A stretch of DNA of 41,820 nucleotides. Origin: an uncultured Nitrospira sp. (GTDB lineage: Bacteria > Nitrospirota > Nitrospiria > Nitrospirales > Nitrospiraceae). Below, one piece after another: positions 16,284 through 24,843 of the stretch. The position numbers and the translations under genes are program-made. Each line of letters begins with the position of its first letter. Position 1 is the first letter of the stretch. The notes beneath the pieces are model-generated. The model was not told where the DNA came from, did not search any database, and saw nothing but the letters and a program-made list of their open reading frames with translations. Where the stretch lies: the NCBI GenBank assembly GCA_902500755.1, contig CABVRV010000024.1, positions 1-41,820 on the forward strand, written 5' to 3'.

Positions 16284-16937
16284 CTACCTAGTTAGGTTAT
16301 TTCCGTCAGACATACCCGACGAAACGTCAATGACTGTAAAACGCATCGTACCGACCTGATTCACAGCATGAAACGGCTGTTGCCCCAGCGGCGTGATATA
16401 GATCTTTGCGAGGTAATTTCCCACCGCCCATCTCTCGCCTGACCTTTTCAGCTCAAGATACCCATATCGTTCATGTCCTGGTACTTCCAACACATCCTTG
16501 CCCAATGAGTTCTCGTTCAGCTGGCCGCTCGACTGCTCAAGGTACCATTGCACTGCAAATTGCGCTGGATCTTCCAATGGAGCCACTTCAAAAATGATGT
16601 AGATCGCTGGAACCTCCGGCGTGAATATCGAACTCGGCTCGATCGGTTTTAGCCGTGGGTCCTGGGTGTACCATCCTTTCCGTCCAAAGGTATCCCATTC
16701 TACTTCAAAGCCCTTGGCCATCTTAATCCAGGTAAACAAGGATTGTGGAATCCCTTTTTCCTGAACGTCGAATGATGGGCTCGGGGTTGAGCCGATCTCC
16801 GTAGACTCTTGCTCTTTGAGAGGCAGAAGATCCTTGGCCGTTCCTGCCTGGCTCTGGCATAAAACCAGGCATACGACACAAGAAACTACCCATCCTTTTG
16901 CCGATTTATCTGGCAGACGATCAACCATCGTATTCAT
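16284..16937 (-). CDS. Exported protein of unknown function
   Basis: 217 residues. A signal peptide is clear (GWVVSCVVCLVLCQSQAGTAKD, about residues 15-35). The mature part looks like a beta-rich periplasmic domain: EVEWDTFGRKGWYTQDPRL, PAIYIIFEVAPLEDPAQF, GERWAVGNYLAKIYITPLG, and a last strand MRFTVIDV. The pattern suggests an immunoglobulin-like beta sandwich, but this is only an impression. The start is preceded by GAGGGGG; a second ATG three codons later is possible. It probably forms a two-gene unit with the small protein downstream. Confidence 0.68.
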   Translation of the reverse strand: MNTMVDRLPDKSAKGWVVSCVVCLVLCQSQAGTAKDLLPLKEQESTEIGSTPSPSFDVQEKGIPQSLFTWIKMAKGFEVEWDTFGRKGWYTQDPRLKPIEPSSIFTPEVPAIYIIFEVAPLEDPAQFAVQWYLEQSSGQLNENSLGKDVLEVPGHERYGYLELKRSGERWAVGNYLAKIYITPLGQQPFHAVNQVGTMRFTVIDVSSGMSDGNNLTR

Positions 16938-17338
16938 CGTACTGAGACCCCCTCATAGGGGTCAATGCCTACCGAACGACATTGCGTGGGGCAATCTCTC
17001 ACTTTGCCTGGGTGGGGCACTCGGCGATTACTTTGGGAACACCGTGATTTTGAGGGAGGTGTGTCCGGACGAGAGTTGGGCTCGGACTCAACGACTATGT
17101 CTTCGACCTAGTACAGCCAAAAAAACCTAGCAAATGCCGTCGTCATTTCAAGCCTGGTCAATGTCATCAGTTGAGCTATTGGAGCTAAACGGTGTACTGG
17201 GCTTATTCATGTCAGCAGCACAGCTCAGAAACTTTTATGAACCCCTTCTCCCGGAACAATATACGCACTATCGACTTGTCGGAAAGAGCTGTTGTTGAAA
17301 CCTTTGCAACAGCTCTCCCCAAGGCCTGTTAACATCAA
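16938..17338. other. Intergenic spacer
   Basis: 401 bases between the start of the exported-protein gene and the end of a small lipoprotein gene, both on the minus strand. It holds the hairpin at 17285-17316 (probable terminator). The remainder shows no convincing gene; open frames there lack ribosome-binding sites. Confidence 0.5.
17285..17316 (-). terminator. Probable terminator of the small lipoprotein gene
   Basis: AGAGCTGTTG and CAACAGCTCT make a perfect 10-bp stem with a 12-base loop, 22 bases past the stop of the minus-strand lipoprotein gene. On that strand the stem is followed by only a short TTTCC, so it may depend on other factors. Confidence 0.5.
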
Positions 17339-17566
17339 TCAGTAGGGACCTACCCCAGAACCGACCGTACGATTCTTCTCTTCTTGCTTCAGCTTGTCGA
17401 ACGCCTTCTCGGCGTGATCACGGACCTGTTCCTGCGTCATCGTCGACGCTGGCTTAGGCGCTTCAGCAGCACACCCACCAATACTCACCAGCACCAGCCC
17501 TATTCCAGGAAGGATCCATCTATGTCTGCATCCTATTTTCCACATCGTTATGCTGAACATCTGCAT
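17339..17566 (-). CDS. Small lipoprotein of unknown function
   Basis: 75 residues. A signal segment (WILPGIGLVLVSIGGC) ends in a good lipobox, SIGGC (Cys32), so the mature protein is only about 44 residues: a short acidic/basic helix (TQEQVRDHAEKAFDKLKQEE) and a Gly-rich end. An internal ATG (residue 8) would give a shorter leader. Small lipoproteins of this kind are often membrane-tethered accessory proteins; nothing more specific can be said. Confidence 0.68.
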   Translation of the reverse strand: MQMFSITMWKIGCRHRWILPGIGLVLVSIGGCAAEAPKPASTMTQEQVRDHAEKAFDKLKQEEKNRTVGSGVGPY

Positions 17567-17646
17567 CCTCCTCGGTCGAGATGGATTGATCGTGTAGCTT
17601 GCATCATACCATCCCTACGCCTGAATACCATTCTGAGCCCGGATCG

Positions 17647-17675
17647 TTGACTCAATGAGACCAGGAGGGTATGCT
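17647..17675 (+). promoter_or_regulatory. Sigma-70-type promoter of the yqeY gene
   Basis: TTGACT and TATGCT separated by exactly 17 bases, 36 bases before the yqeY start codon. The region between it and the gene has no other candidate. Confidence 0.6.
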
Positions 17676-17710
17676 CGCACTCCACAGTCTTATAACTCAT
17701 GAGGCCTCTC

Positions 17711-18157
17711 ATGTCACTAAGCAATCGCCTGACCGAAGACCTGAAGCTCGCCATGAAATCACGCGATCAACTTCGCATGGACGTGATCCGGATGATCAAA
17801 GCTGCGGTCTTGAACAAGGAGGTCGAACTGAAGCGTGACCTCGATGATGCTGAAATGAGTCGGGTGATGACGACCCTCGTGAAACAACGTCGAGAGTCCG
17901 TCGAGCAGTTTGAGAAAGCGCAGCGTCTGGAACTAGCCGCGAAAGAACGTAAGGAAATCGAGATTATAGAATCCTACCTTCCCAAGCCGCCGACCCATCA
18001 AGAGCTTGAATCCCTCGTCGAATCCATCATCAGCGAAACCGGGTCGTCGTCCATGAAGGATATGGGACAGATCATGAAGGCTGTTATGGCGCGCGTTGCG
18101 GGGCAGCCTATCGACGGCAAGCAAGTCAGCGATCTGGTCAAGGGCAAACTCTCCTAA
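17711..18157 (+). CDS. GatB/YqeY domain protein
   Basis: 148 residues from the ATG at 17711, which follows GAGG at suitable distance. The whole protein is the YqeY domain: MSLSNRLTEDLKLAMKSRD, DVIRMIKAAVLNKEVEL, KQRRESVEQFEKAQRLELAAKE, IIESYLPKPP, and MKAVMARVAGQPIDGKQVSDLVK. The domain is homologous to the tRNA-binding tail of GatB; free-standing versions may aid tRNA-dependent amidation but their role is not settled. It is followed by the signalling block after about 80 bases, with a palindrome in between. Confidence 0.92.
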   Translation: MSLSNRLTEDLKLAMKSRDQLRMDVIRMIKAAVLNKEVELKRDLDDAEMSRVMTTLVKQRRESVEQFEKAQRLELAAKERKEIEIIESYLPKPPTHQELESLVESIISETGSSSMKDMGQIMKAVMARVAGQPIDGKQVSDLVKGKLS

Positions 18158-18175
18158 TTCATCCCAAAATATGTT

Positions 18176-18184
18176 TGCTATACT
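18176..18184 (+). promoter_or_regulatory. Candidate extended -10 promoter of the REC-zinc-tail gene
   Basis: TGCTATACT matches an extended -10 element (TGnTATAAT with one mismatch), 57 bases before the gene. It stands directly before the palindrome at 18186-18204, so transcription would begin inside that palindrome. No good -35 box is present, as is usual for extended -10 promoters. Confidence 0.45.
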
Positions 18185-18185
18185 G

Positions 18186-18204
18186 GATTCCACCGGGTGG
18201 AATC
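18186..18204. promoter_or_regulatory. 19-base perfect palindrome at the predicted transcript start
   Basis: GATTCCACCGGGTGGAATC has nine-base arms around a single central base. It overlaps the predicted +1 of the signalling block, the position of an operator for a dimeric regulator. Alternatively, in RNA it forms an eight-bp stem with a CGG loop followed by TTCAGTTTTC, which could be an imperfect terminator for the yqeY gene ending at 18157. Confidence 0.6.
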
Positions 18205-18240
18205 TTCAGTTTTCTTCGCGTTGAGCCGTTAAGAATAACT

Positions 18241-18879
18241 ATGGCGATCCTCATTGTCGATGACTCTCCAGACCAACATCTTCTTCTCCGGTCGATCCTG
18301 ACCAAGGCCGGTCACGACCAGATTGTGGCGGCGGATTCAGCCCAGGCAGCTTTTGCACTGTTGAACCTCGACGGAGCGCGCTCCTCGGTCGAGGTCGATT
18401 TGATTTTAATGGATGTGTTGATGCCTGATCTCGATGGCGTCGCGGCCTGTCGGCGAATCAAACAACAGGTGCATCTTCAGGACATCCCGGTCATCATGGT
18501 GACCGCCAAGAACGATCTCGACAATCTGAAGGACGCTTTCTCAGCCGGCGCGATGGATTACATCAATAAACCTGTCAAGAGCGTGGAACTCCTCGCGCGG
18601 GTGACCTCGGCCTTGACCTTGAAAAACGAGATGGACTGTCGGAAGGAGCGGGAAGCAGAGTTGCGGCGCAGCAATGAAGAACTGCAGCAGGCGCTCAGGG
18701 AAGTGAAGGTATTGCGAGGCCTGATCCCGATCTGCGCCTCGTGCAAGAAAATCCGCAATGACGGCGGGTTTTGGCAACAAATCGAAGAATATATTGGTGA
18801 ACATTCTGACGCAGAGTTCAGCCATGGGCTCTGCCAACCCTGCCTCAAAAAGCTTTATCCTGGCGTTTATCAGGACTAG
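18241..18879 (+). CDS. Response regulator with a four-cysteine (zinc-ribbon-like) tail
   Basis: 212 residues from ATG 18241; upstream in-frame codons add nothing recognisable. Residues 1-125 are a CheY-like receiver: acidic pair Asp7/Asp8, phosphoacceptor Asp58 in [12 protein letters not shown], Thr88, Lys110. A coiled coil (about 130-158) leads to a tail with Cys165-x2-Cys168 and Cys198-x2-Cys201 ([18 protein letters not shown]) around [15 protein letters not shown]. There is no DNA-binding or enzymatic output domain, so the tail presumably makes contacts with a partner. First gene of the phosphorelay block; a second copy with the same cysteine spacing lies at 26785-27399. Confidence 0.9.
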   Translation: MAILIVDDSPDQHLLLRSILTKAGHDQIVAADSAQAAFALLNLDGARSSVEVDLILMDVLMPDLDGVAACRRIKQQVHLQDIPVIMVTAKNDLDNLKDAFSAGAMDYINKPVKSVELLARVTSALTLKNEMDCRKEREAELRRSNEELQQALREVKVLRGLIPICASCKKIRNDGGFWQQIEEYIGEHSDAEFSHGLCQPCLKKLYPGVYQD

Positions 18880-18926
18880 CTGCTACGATTCCATCAGTCA
18901 CCCTCCTTTTCAAACCGTGTGCATGT

Positions 18927-19931
18927 ATGAGCATTTTGATTGTTGACGACTCTGTGGATGATCGCCTTCTTCTGCAGGCTATCCTATCCACCGCCGGATA
19001 CGAAAACATTCATTCGGCGGATTCTGCTGCCGCTGCATTTAAGTACCTGGGGCTCGATGGGGGCAAACATGGGGTCGCGCGGGTCGATCTCATTCTCATG
19101 GATATTCTGATGCCGCAGATGAGCGGGATTGAGGCCTGCCGCCAAATCAAAGCCGTCGATCGCTTCCGTGACACGCCCATCATCATGGTGACGGTCAAGA
19201 CGGACCCGGTCGATCTTCAGTTGGCATTTGCCGCAGGCGCCATGGATTACGTGGCGAAACCGGTCAACAAGATCGAACTGCTGACTCGCGTGCGCTCGGT
19301 GCTCCGACTCGTTCACGAGGTCGACCGTCGCCGCGCGCGTGAGCAAGAGCTCTTGGAGGTCATGCGGCAACTCCAAGAAGCCAATCAGATGCTGCTTCGT
19401 CTCTCCTGTTTAGACGGACTGACCGGTATTACCAACAGACGTCAGTTCGATGATTTTCTGGATCAAGAATGGCGGAGAGCCGTTCGCGAATCGACTCCGT
19501 TGTCCCTGATCATATTCGACATTGACCGATTTAAGACCTATAACGACACGAAGGGCCATACAGCCGGCGATGAATGCCTGAAGCAAGTGTCTGCGGCTAT
19601 TTCCAGTTCTGTGAATCGCCCTGGCGATTTGGTCGCCCGCTACGGCGGAGACGAATTTGTCACGGTACTCCCTGGCACCGGAATTGACGGCGCAGCGCAA
19701 GTGGCCGAAAGTCTGCGTCGACGAGTGGAATCCTTGGGCATTAAAAACTCGGACGGAGAACTCGTGACGATCAGCGTCGGATATGCCTGCGTTGTTCCCA
19801 GCCGACACTCATCTCCTACCGATCTCATTAAGGCAGCTGATCAGGCTTTATATCAAGCCAAACAAGAGGGACGCAATCGAACGAAATCGGCTAGCATTCT
19901 CTCGTTGGTCCAGGACACGCACAACGACTAG
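18927..19931 (+). CDS. Response regulator diguanylate cyclase (REC-GGDEF)
   Basis: 334 residues. The receiver (1-125) has Asp7/Asp8, Asp59 in [12 protein letters not shown] and Lys111; it is clearly related to the receiver of the previous gene (shared ILIVDDS, LLL..IL, AGAMDY). A helical linker (130-160) joins a GGDEF domain (163-325) with the intact active site RYGGDEF (GGDEF at 240-244), FDIDRFK, and an inhibitory site RPGD (231-234) exactly five residues before it, so it should make c-di-GMP from two GTP and be feedback-inhibited. It lies 47 bases downstream of the previous gene; the kinase gene that follows is its likely phosphodonor. Confidence 0.95.
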   Translation: MSILIVDDSVDDRLLLQAILSTAGYENIHSADSAAAAFKYLGLDGGKHGVARVDLILMDILMPQMSGIEACRQIKAVDRFRDTPIIMVTVKTDPVDLQLAFAAGAMDYVAKPVNKIELLTRVRSVLRLVHEVDRRRAREQELLEVMRQLQEANQMLLRLSCLDGLTGITNRRQFDDFLDQEWRRAVRESTPLSLIIFDIDRFKTYNDTKGHTAGDECLKQVSAAISSSVNRPGDLVARYGGDEFVTVLPGTGIDGAAQVAESLRRRVESLGIKNSDGELVTISVGYACVVPSRHSSPTDLIKAADQALYQAKQEGRNRTKSASILSLVQDTHND

Positions 19932-19968
19932 ACACTGCCACACGATATCACTGGTCGCTCACACGCCC

Positions 19969-22251
19969 ATGTCACGTCATCCTCGTGGAGAATCTCCAGG
20001 ACGAGTTGCGGCTCCAACCCAATCCTCTCAACGTTCTATCACGGGCACCAGACAGAAGGTGATTTCACGGAGGCAACAACGCTCGCCTCATGGTCCTCTA
20101 TCGGTTGATCCAGCTGCAACCGCGTTCCTAGAGCAATATCAGGAGACGCTCCATAAACTGGGGCAAAGTGAGGCTCTCAATAGTGGGGATCTTTCTCGTG
20201 CATTTCGAGCTATTTCGAAGGCTTCTTGTGCCCTGCTTCGAGTCGAACGTTCTAGCGCCTGGCTGTTGTCTAAGGAACGCGATGAGATCACACTGGTCGA
20301 CTTATACGAAACCTGTCGAAGACGCTCCAGATCGAATTTAGCGCTCCCATCAGCCGACTGTCGACACTATATTCGATCGCTCTCTCGAGAACGTCATGCC
20401 GTTGCGGTTTCTCACGCTTTGTGCGATCCACGGACTCAAGAACTTACAGGCACCTATTTCTCTCAGTTCGATATTCAAGCCATACTCAGCGCTCCCATTA
20501 GACAGAAGGGAAAGCTCGTCGGTGCGCTCTGCGCCGAGTCTATTGGAGCACCTCGCCAGTGGACCCGGCAGGAAGCGCATGTAGTCGGGCTATTAGCGGC
20601 GATGGCAACCCTTGCGCTTGAGGCATCCGATCGACGTGAAGTGGAGCAAGCGCTCCGCGTTGCCAAAGAGGCCGCTGAAGTCGCGAGCCGAGCCAAGAGT
20701 GAATTCCTTGCCAACATGAGTCATGAAATTCGTACCCCGATGAATGCTATCATCGGCATGGCTGACCTCCTCTGGGAAACTCCTCTGACACCGGATCAGC
20801 GCAAGTATCTCAGGATATTCCGCCGCGCTGGTGGCACACTCCTGAATCTGATTAACGATATTCTGGATCTTTCCAAGGTTGAGGCCGGCCACATGGAATT
20901 GGAAGCCATTGAGTTTGATTTAAGCGAGATTGTCGATAAAGCCATCGACATATTGGCTATGCGGGCCAATGAGAAGAGTCTGGAACTCACCTCGCATGTG
21001 AACCCAGATGTGCCATGCCGCTTGATCGGTGATCCGACACGATTGACACAAATCTTGATCAATCTGATCGGCAATGCTCTCAAATTCACCGAAACCGGGG
21101 CAGTAGAAGTGTCCGTCACTCTCGATCCCAACCACCATGCAGCCGGCGCAATTCGGTTTTCCGTCAGCGATACCGGGATTGGGATTCCTTCGGATAAACT
21201 GGGATTGATCTTCGACAGTTTCACTCAGGCGCATGTCTCAACAACACGACAGTATGGAGGGACGGGGCTCGGCCTCGCGATTACCAAACAGCTTGTCGAG
21301 CGAATGAACGGCACAATCTGGGTGGAAAGTATCGTGGGAAGCGGCAGTACGTTTCATTGCTCACTCCCCTTTCAAGTTCAAACGACATCTATGCACCAGA
21401 CATCCACACCTCCGATCGATCTAACCGGAGTTCGCGTCCTCGCCGTAGACGATCATCCGACCAACCTCCTCATATTGCAGGAAACTTTAAGCGCATGGGG
21501 AGCCGAAGTGACGGAAGCGAGTGACGGCAAGACGGCATTGGAGAAACTCCGTGGCGCAGCCGAACAGGACAAGAATTATCAGCTGCTTCTCCTCGACTCT
21601 CGCATGCCGGAGATGAGCGGCTTTCAAGTCGCCGAGCAGGCAAAATCATTCTCCAATGAGCGAGGCCCGACGGTGATCATGCTGACGTCGAATCATTGGG
21701 CCGACGACATTGCTCGGACCTATGACCTCGGCCTTGGTGGCTACTTGATTAAACCGATTCGCCGGAGTGATCTTCTGCAATCAATCGGGATTGCGCTTGG
21801 CCGGACAAAAGGAACATCTCCGAAGCCTACGGAGGCCATCGAGCCAACTTCAACAGCCCCAACGCGAGCCTTGCGGGTTCTATTAGTCGAAGATTCTCCG
21901 GATAATCAACTGCTGGTCCGGTCCTACTTGAAACAACCAGGCTATAGCCTGGAGATTGCGGAGCACGGGGCTATCGCACTGGAGAAATTCAAAACCGCGC
22001 ATTATGACGTGATCCTGATGGACATACAGATGCCGGTCATGGACGGGTATGCTGCCACAAAAGCGATGCGAGCATGGGAGCGAGAGCACGATTTAGCACC
22101 CACACCAATTATTGCTCTCACCGCGTTGGCCCTGAAAGAAGAAGAAGCTCGTATCTTTGAAGCTGGTTGCAACACCCACCTTACAAAACCCGTGAAGAAA
22201 TCCACCTTACTGGAGATTCTCCAGGCACACATGGAGCACATCATCTCGTGA
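19969..22251 (+). CDS. Soluble GAF-domain hybrid histidine kinase with two receivers
   Basis: 760 residues from ATG 19969, taken because the longer frame overlaps the GGDEF gene; no good ribosome-binding site is visible for either. Order: basic leader (1-45), GAF sensor (about 60-205), coil, HisKA with His252 in [14 protein letters not shown], HATPase (N-box [16 protein letters not shown] from Asp401, GGTGLGLAI), REC1 (Asp543 in [13 protein letters not shown]), REC2 (Asp685 in [13 protein letters not shown]). No membrane segment, so it senses something cytosolic through GAF. It lacks its own Hpt, which is the next gene, overlapping by GTGA. It probably phosphorylates the neighbouring receivers by a relay. 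Confidence 0.93.
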   Translation: MSRHPRGESPGRVAAPTQSSQRSITGTRQKVISRRQQRSPHGPLSVDPAATAFLEQYQETLHKLGQSEALNSGDLSRAFRAISKASCALLRVERSSAWLLSKERDEITLVDLYETCRRRSRSNLALPSADCRHYIRSLSRERHAVAVSHALCDPRTQELTGTYFSQFDIQAILSAPIRQKGKLVGALCAESIGAPRQWTRQEAHVVGLLAAMATLALEASDRREVEQALRVAKEAAEVASRAKSEFLANMSHEIRTPMNAIIGMADLLWETPLTPDQRKYLRIFRRAGGTLLNLINDILDLSKVEAGHMELEAIEFDLSEIVDKAIDILAMRANEKSLELTSHVNPDVPCRLIGDPTRLTQILINLIGNALKFTETGAVEVSVTLDPNHHAAGAIRFSVSDTGIGIPSDKLGLIFDSFTQAHVSTTRQYGGTGLGLAITKQLVERMNGTIWVESIVGSGSTFHCSLPFQVQTTSMHQTSTPPIDLTGVRVLAVDDHPTNLLILQETLSAWGAEVTEASDGKTALEKLRGAAEQDKNYQLLLLDSRMPEMSGFQVAEQAKSFSNERGPTVIMLTSNHWADDIARTYDLGLGGYLIKPIRRSDLLQSIGIALGRTKGTSPKPTEAIEPTSTAPTRALRVLLVEDSPDNQLLVRSYLKQPGYSLEIAEHGAIALEKFKTAHYDVILMDIQMPVMDGYAATKAMRAWEREHDLAPTPIIALTALALKEEEARIFEAGCNTHLTKPVKKSTLLEILQAHMEHIIS

Positions 22252-22574
22252 CCCACCCTTCACACTCCGAATTCCCAGACGCAATTATTGTGGAGATTAG
22301 CCGTGACCTTGAGGAGATTGTGCCTATCTTCTTAAGTAACCGAGAGAACGATCTCCATACACTTCGAGACGCGCTGACTCGACGAGACTTCGGAACCGTC
22401 CAGAATCTAGGCCATCGCTTGAAAGGTGATGGAGGCGGCTACGGATTCGATCGAATTACCGAGATTGGAGCCACGATGGAACAGGCGGCCAAACAACAGG
22501 ACGGCTCGATAATCGAACGACAAATCGTGCAACTCGAAGAGTTTCTCAGGCGCGTCTCTGTTGTGTATCGGTAA
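22248..22574 (+). CDS. Free-standing Hpt phosphotransfer protein
   Basis: 108 residues starting at GTG 22248, which overlaps the kinase stop codon (GTGA). The sequence is a four-helix Hpt domain: [28 protein letters not shown], then the phosphohistidine motif [17 protein letters not shown] with His56, then a helix pair ([26 protein letters not shown]). In many hybrid kinases this domain is fused at the C-terminus; here it is separate, allowing it to carry phosphate from the kinase receivers to the REC proteins nearby. Translational coupling suggests a fixed ratio to the kinase. Confidence 0.9.
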   Translation: MTHPSHSEFPDAIIVEISRDLEEIVPIFLSNRENDLHTLRDALTRRDFGTVQNLGHRLKGDGGGYGFDRITEIGATMEQAAKQQDGSIIERQIVQLEEFLRRVSVVYR

Positions 22575-22670
22575 GCGAGTACCGTACGACTAGAATGGCT
22601 TTCTCACCTAGCACTTCATGAATTTATAGCCAGGTGTCGCACAGGGGTAGATCCCTTGCAGCCTCAAGAG

Positions 22671-23522
22671 TCATCCAGCCAAAACAGGACGCTCCGGTGG
22701 TGGTTGGCGTTGGAGGACATAATCAATGGACAACATCAGACGCTTGGTTTGGCATCGACTCGCTTTATGAAAAGAGCTCGTTTCCTCAAATAACATGGTT
22801 CCCTTAGGACCTAAAATCATCTTCATACGATCCGCACCGAATTTCTCCTGCACATCCTCATCACTCAGAATAATCTCGAAAATTTCGCCAAAGCTCTTGT
22901 TTCTATGTGTGTTTTCGATGAGGACGTGCGGGCCACAAGACGGATCGACATCGGTGAGATAGATAAAGATGGTCAGAGACTTAAAATCTAAGGCATCGTA
23001 GTGAAAGGCACCTTCGTCATACAGAATCGGCTCGTTATCACTGCACAGTAAGTTTTTCCGCTCTTCGGCCGAATCCGGCCCAAATGACCACTTTAATTGC
23101 GTCAGCCACAAGATCGGCTCGGTCCCAATGTATTGCCTCGCGACCTCGACCAACTTCTCATTTCGAGCAATTTGATCAATTGCCTCACATTCTCGATGCG
23201 GATTCCAGTATTTTAGATATTTCGTCTCTTCAGCGTACTCAACAATACGGTTCACAAAGCTTTCCGGAATCGTCCACCCATTCGCGTAGCCCTTCTGTTT
23301 GAGAGAATCAACCACCGGCCGTACGTCCTTCTTTGGGAACAGATCATGCCGATTGACCAGCAATGAAGCGGTTGGCTTACGCTTTTGATAGAACCAGACC
23401 ACACACCCTCTAATAGGTCCTAGGATCAACCACCCACGAAGCATCTGCACCACGCGAAGGAGGGTTCGCGACTTGTGCACAAGCACTCTCACCCGATAGT
23501 AAAGTTGAGAAGGTACTGACAT
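22671..23522 (-). CDS. Phytanoyl-CoA dioxygenase (PhyH) family protein
   Basis: About 283 residues (ATG at 23522; a GTG directly before it is also in frame). The second half is a PhyH-type Fe(II)/2-oxoglutarate oxygenase fold: FHYDALD gives the His-x-Asp metal pair, followed by LTIFIYLTDVDPSCGPHVLIENTHR and the distal histidine in FHKASR, with the arginine that binds 2-oxoglutarate likely a few residues later (KRLMLSIDYVL). Substrates in this family range from lipids to small metabolites and halogenated compounds. The N-terminal 60 residues are basic and partly hydrophobic. It is isolated, next to a long AT-rich spacer, and might be acquired. Confidence 0.8.
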   Translation of the reverse strand: MSVPSQLYYRVRVLVHKSRTLLRVVQMLRGWLILGPIRGCVVWFYQKRKPTASLLVNRHDLFPKKDVRPVVDSLKQKGYANGWTIPESFVNRIVEYAEETKYLKYWNPHRECEAIDQIARNEKLVEVARQYIGTEPILWLTQLKWSFGPDSAEERKNLLCSDNEPILYDEGAFHYDALDFKSLTIFIYLTDVDPSCGPHVLIENTHRNKSFGEIFEIILSDEDVQEKFGADRMKMILGPKGTMLFEETSSFHKASRCQTKRLMLSIDYVLQRQPPPERPVLAG

Positions 23523-24067
23523 CACAAACTGTCCATTTCCACTAATTCATTCTGATTAGCTACACAGTATAAGCGTCGTTCCATGCAAGGTTATTAATTC
23601 TGCAAGCATGGCCTATGCCATTCACTGGTAGTGCGCACACTACGATTCGTTTATTTCTGATAAGCACCTGAAATTATTGAAACATTTTTTTGTGATATGG
23701 GACGAACCAGCGAAGGGGAAAAAATTCTATCATAAAAGATATGCTGAAAAGTGTACTCTATTTCCTACATCCATCCTCCCTACGACAGTTTGATGAAGCA
23801 TTGTAAAGCTTCACAAATTTCAAACATTGCCCATGTCCTTACAAAGTTTCGAAGACCGTTGTGTTCCTCTAACCAAGCTCTCTAAATAGCTCGGGGTGAA
23901 ACATTACGTGTACAGGTAGAGTCTGCGGGACGGGTTGTGTATAATGCTTCCCACGGGTCAGGCGAACCGACACTCCTCCCCGTTCTTCTACCGCAGCTCC
24001 AACACTGTACGCTGGTGTGCAGCGAACACTGCGGGTAGACGGTTCGTATTGTCCCTTTTCTTCAGGT
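23523..24067. other. Long AT-rich intergenic region before tRNA-Ala
   Basis: 545 bases with no supported gene and visibly lower GC than the neighbours around 23570-23880. It contains TATAAT in TTGTGTATAAT (23935-23945), the best promoter candidate for the tRNA, although 122 bases from its 5' end, and AGTATA near 23566, which read on the minus strand is TATACT and may be a -10 for the dioxygenase gene. No terminal repeats, integrase remnants or tRNA fragments were seen. Confidence 0.5.
23940..23945 (+). promoter_or_regulatory. Candidate -10 box upstream of tRNA-Ala
   Basis: A perfect TATAAT, in the context TTGTGTATAAT, shared with the htpX leader. The -35 position (TAGAGT at 17 bases) is poor. 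Confidence 0.35.
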
Positions 24068-24143
24068 GGGGGGCTAGCTCAGTTGGGAGAGCACTACGTT
24101 CGCAACGTAGGGGTCGGGGGTTCAACTCCCCTGCCCTCCACCA
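24068..24143 (+). tRNA. tRNA-Ala (anticodon CGC)
   Basis: 76 bases including encoded CCA. Acceptor GGGGGGC pairs with GCCCTCC (one G-T), D arm GCTC...GAGC, anticodon stem CTACG/CGTAG with loop TTCGCAA (anticodon CGC, reading GCG), T arm with GGTTCAACTCC. Followed by a T-run (24146-24151) that may end transcription. Confidence 0.97.
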
Positions 24144-24322
24144 AATTTTTTCTCACGTACTGTCGACCACAGCGAAATGAAATGAAGTAGCGATAGGGGT
24201 CTATCCTATAGTGGGTGTATCCCCTTGACGACGAGAAAATAGGAAGACGGTCTTCTGAATGAGAATTGTGTCAGGTACGTCTTATTCACAGGTGAATTCT
24301 AACTCAATAAAGGGAGGCATAC

Positions 24323-24664
24323 ATGATCAGCAAATTGTACAGTGGTGCCCTGATCGTCGTTGCACTTGGAGCGTTCGTTGCTGTGCCGATGGTGAACGCT
24401 CAGCCATCGCCGGCTGGTAACGTGAGAGACGCGGTCACGCACGCGAAGGAAGCAGTGGATCATGGCAAACAGGGCCATGCTGACGCGCTTGTGACGCATG
24501 CGGAAAAGTCGCGGAACTATGCTGAAAGAGGAGGCAAGAATCCACACCTGAACGAGGCGATTAATCATCTAAACGAAGCGGTTGAACATGGCAAAGCAGG
24601 CCACGCCGACGTTGCCACAGAACATGCTGAGACTGCCCTCACACATCTGAATAAAGTCAAATAA
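24323..24664 (+). CDS. SmbP-like small His-rich metal-binding periplasmic protein
   Basis: 113 residues; ATG follows AAAGGGAGG. A signal peptide (LYSGALIVVALGAFVAVPMVNA) is cleaved near residue 26. The mature protein is all-helical with two repeats of the type EAVDHGKQGHADALVTHAE and EAVEHGKAGHADVATEHAE, and ten histidines. This is the pattern of SmbP, the small copper- and metal-binding protein described in the nitrifier Nitrosomonas europaea, which buffers metal in the periplasm. Single-gene unit with its own terminator. Metal identity here is inferred from the family. Confidence 0.88.
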   Translation: MISKLYSGALIVVALGAFVAVPMVNAQPSPAGNVRDAVTHAKEAVDHGKQGHADALVTHAEKSRNYAERGGKNPHLNEAINHLNEAVEHGKAGHADVATEHAETALTHLNKVK

Positions 24665-24700
24665 CCCATACATGTGACGGCGAACGTAGAGGATCTACGA

Positions 24701-24732
24701 CGGGCAGGGAACCCATAACCCTGCTCGTTTTT
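24701..24732 (+). terminator. Intrinsic terminator of the SmbP-like gene
   Basis: CGGGCAGGG pairs with CCCTGCTCG (nine pairs, one G-T, nine-base loop) and is followed directly by TTTTT. It lies 37 bases after the stop codon. Confidence 0.88.
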
Positions 24733-24843
24733 ATTTCAGTACCATCTTGCCCCTCATGCCTCGCATTCTTCACAGTGCTGCGCCTGCTGACACCGATGAG
24801 GTTGTCATATGAGGCCGCGAAGAGGCGCACCGAACCCCATAAA

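Noticed and set aside
19783-19968. N-terminal extension of the hybrid kinase
   Set aside because: It would overlap the GGDEF coding region in another frame and contains no domain.
23523-24067. Integrated element next to tRNA-Ala
   Set aside because: The AT-rich spacer and tRNA invite this reading, but no integrase, no duplicated tRNA end and no terminal repeats are visible.
24192-24225. Partly symmetric stretch before the SmbP-like gene (AGGGG ... CCCCT)
   Set aside because: Arms are only five bases with a long gap; not distinguishable from chance.
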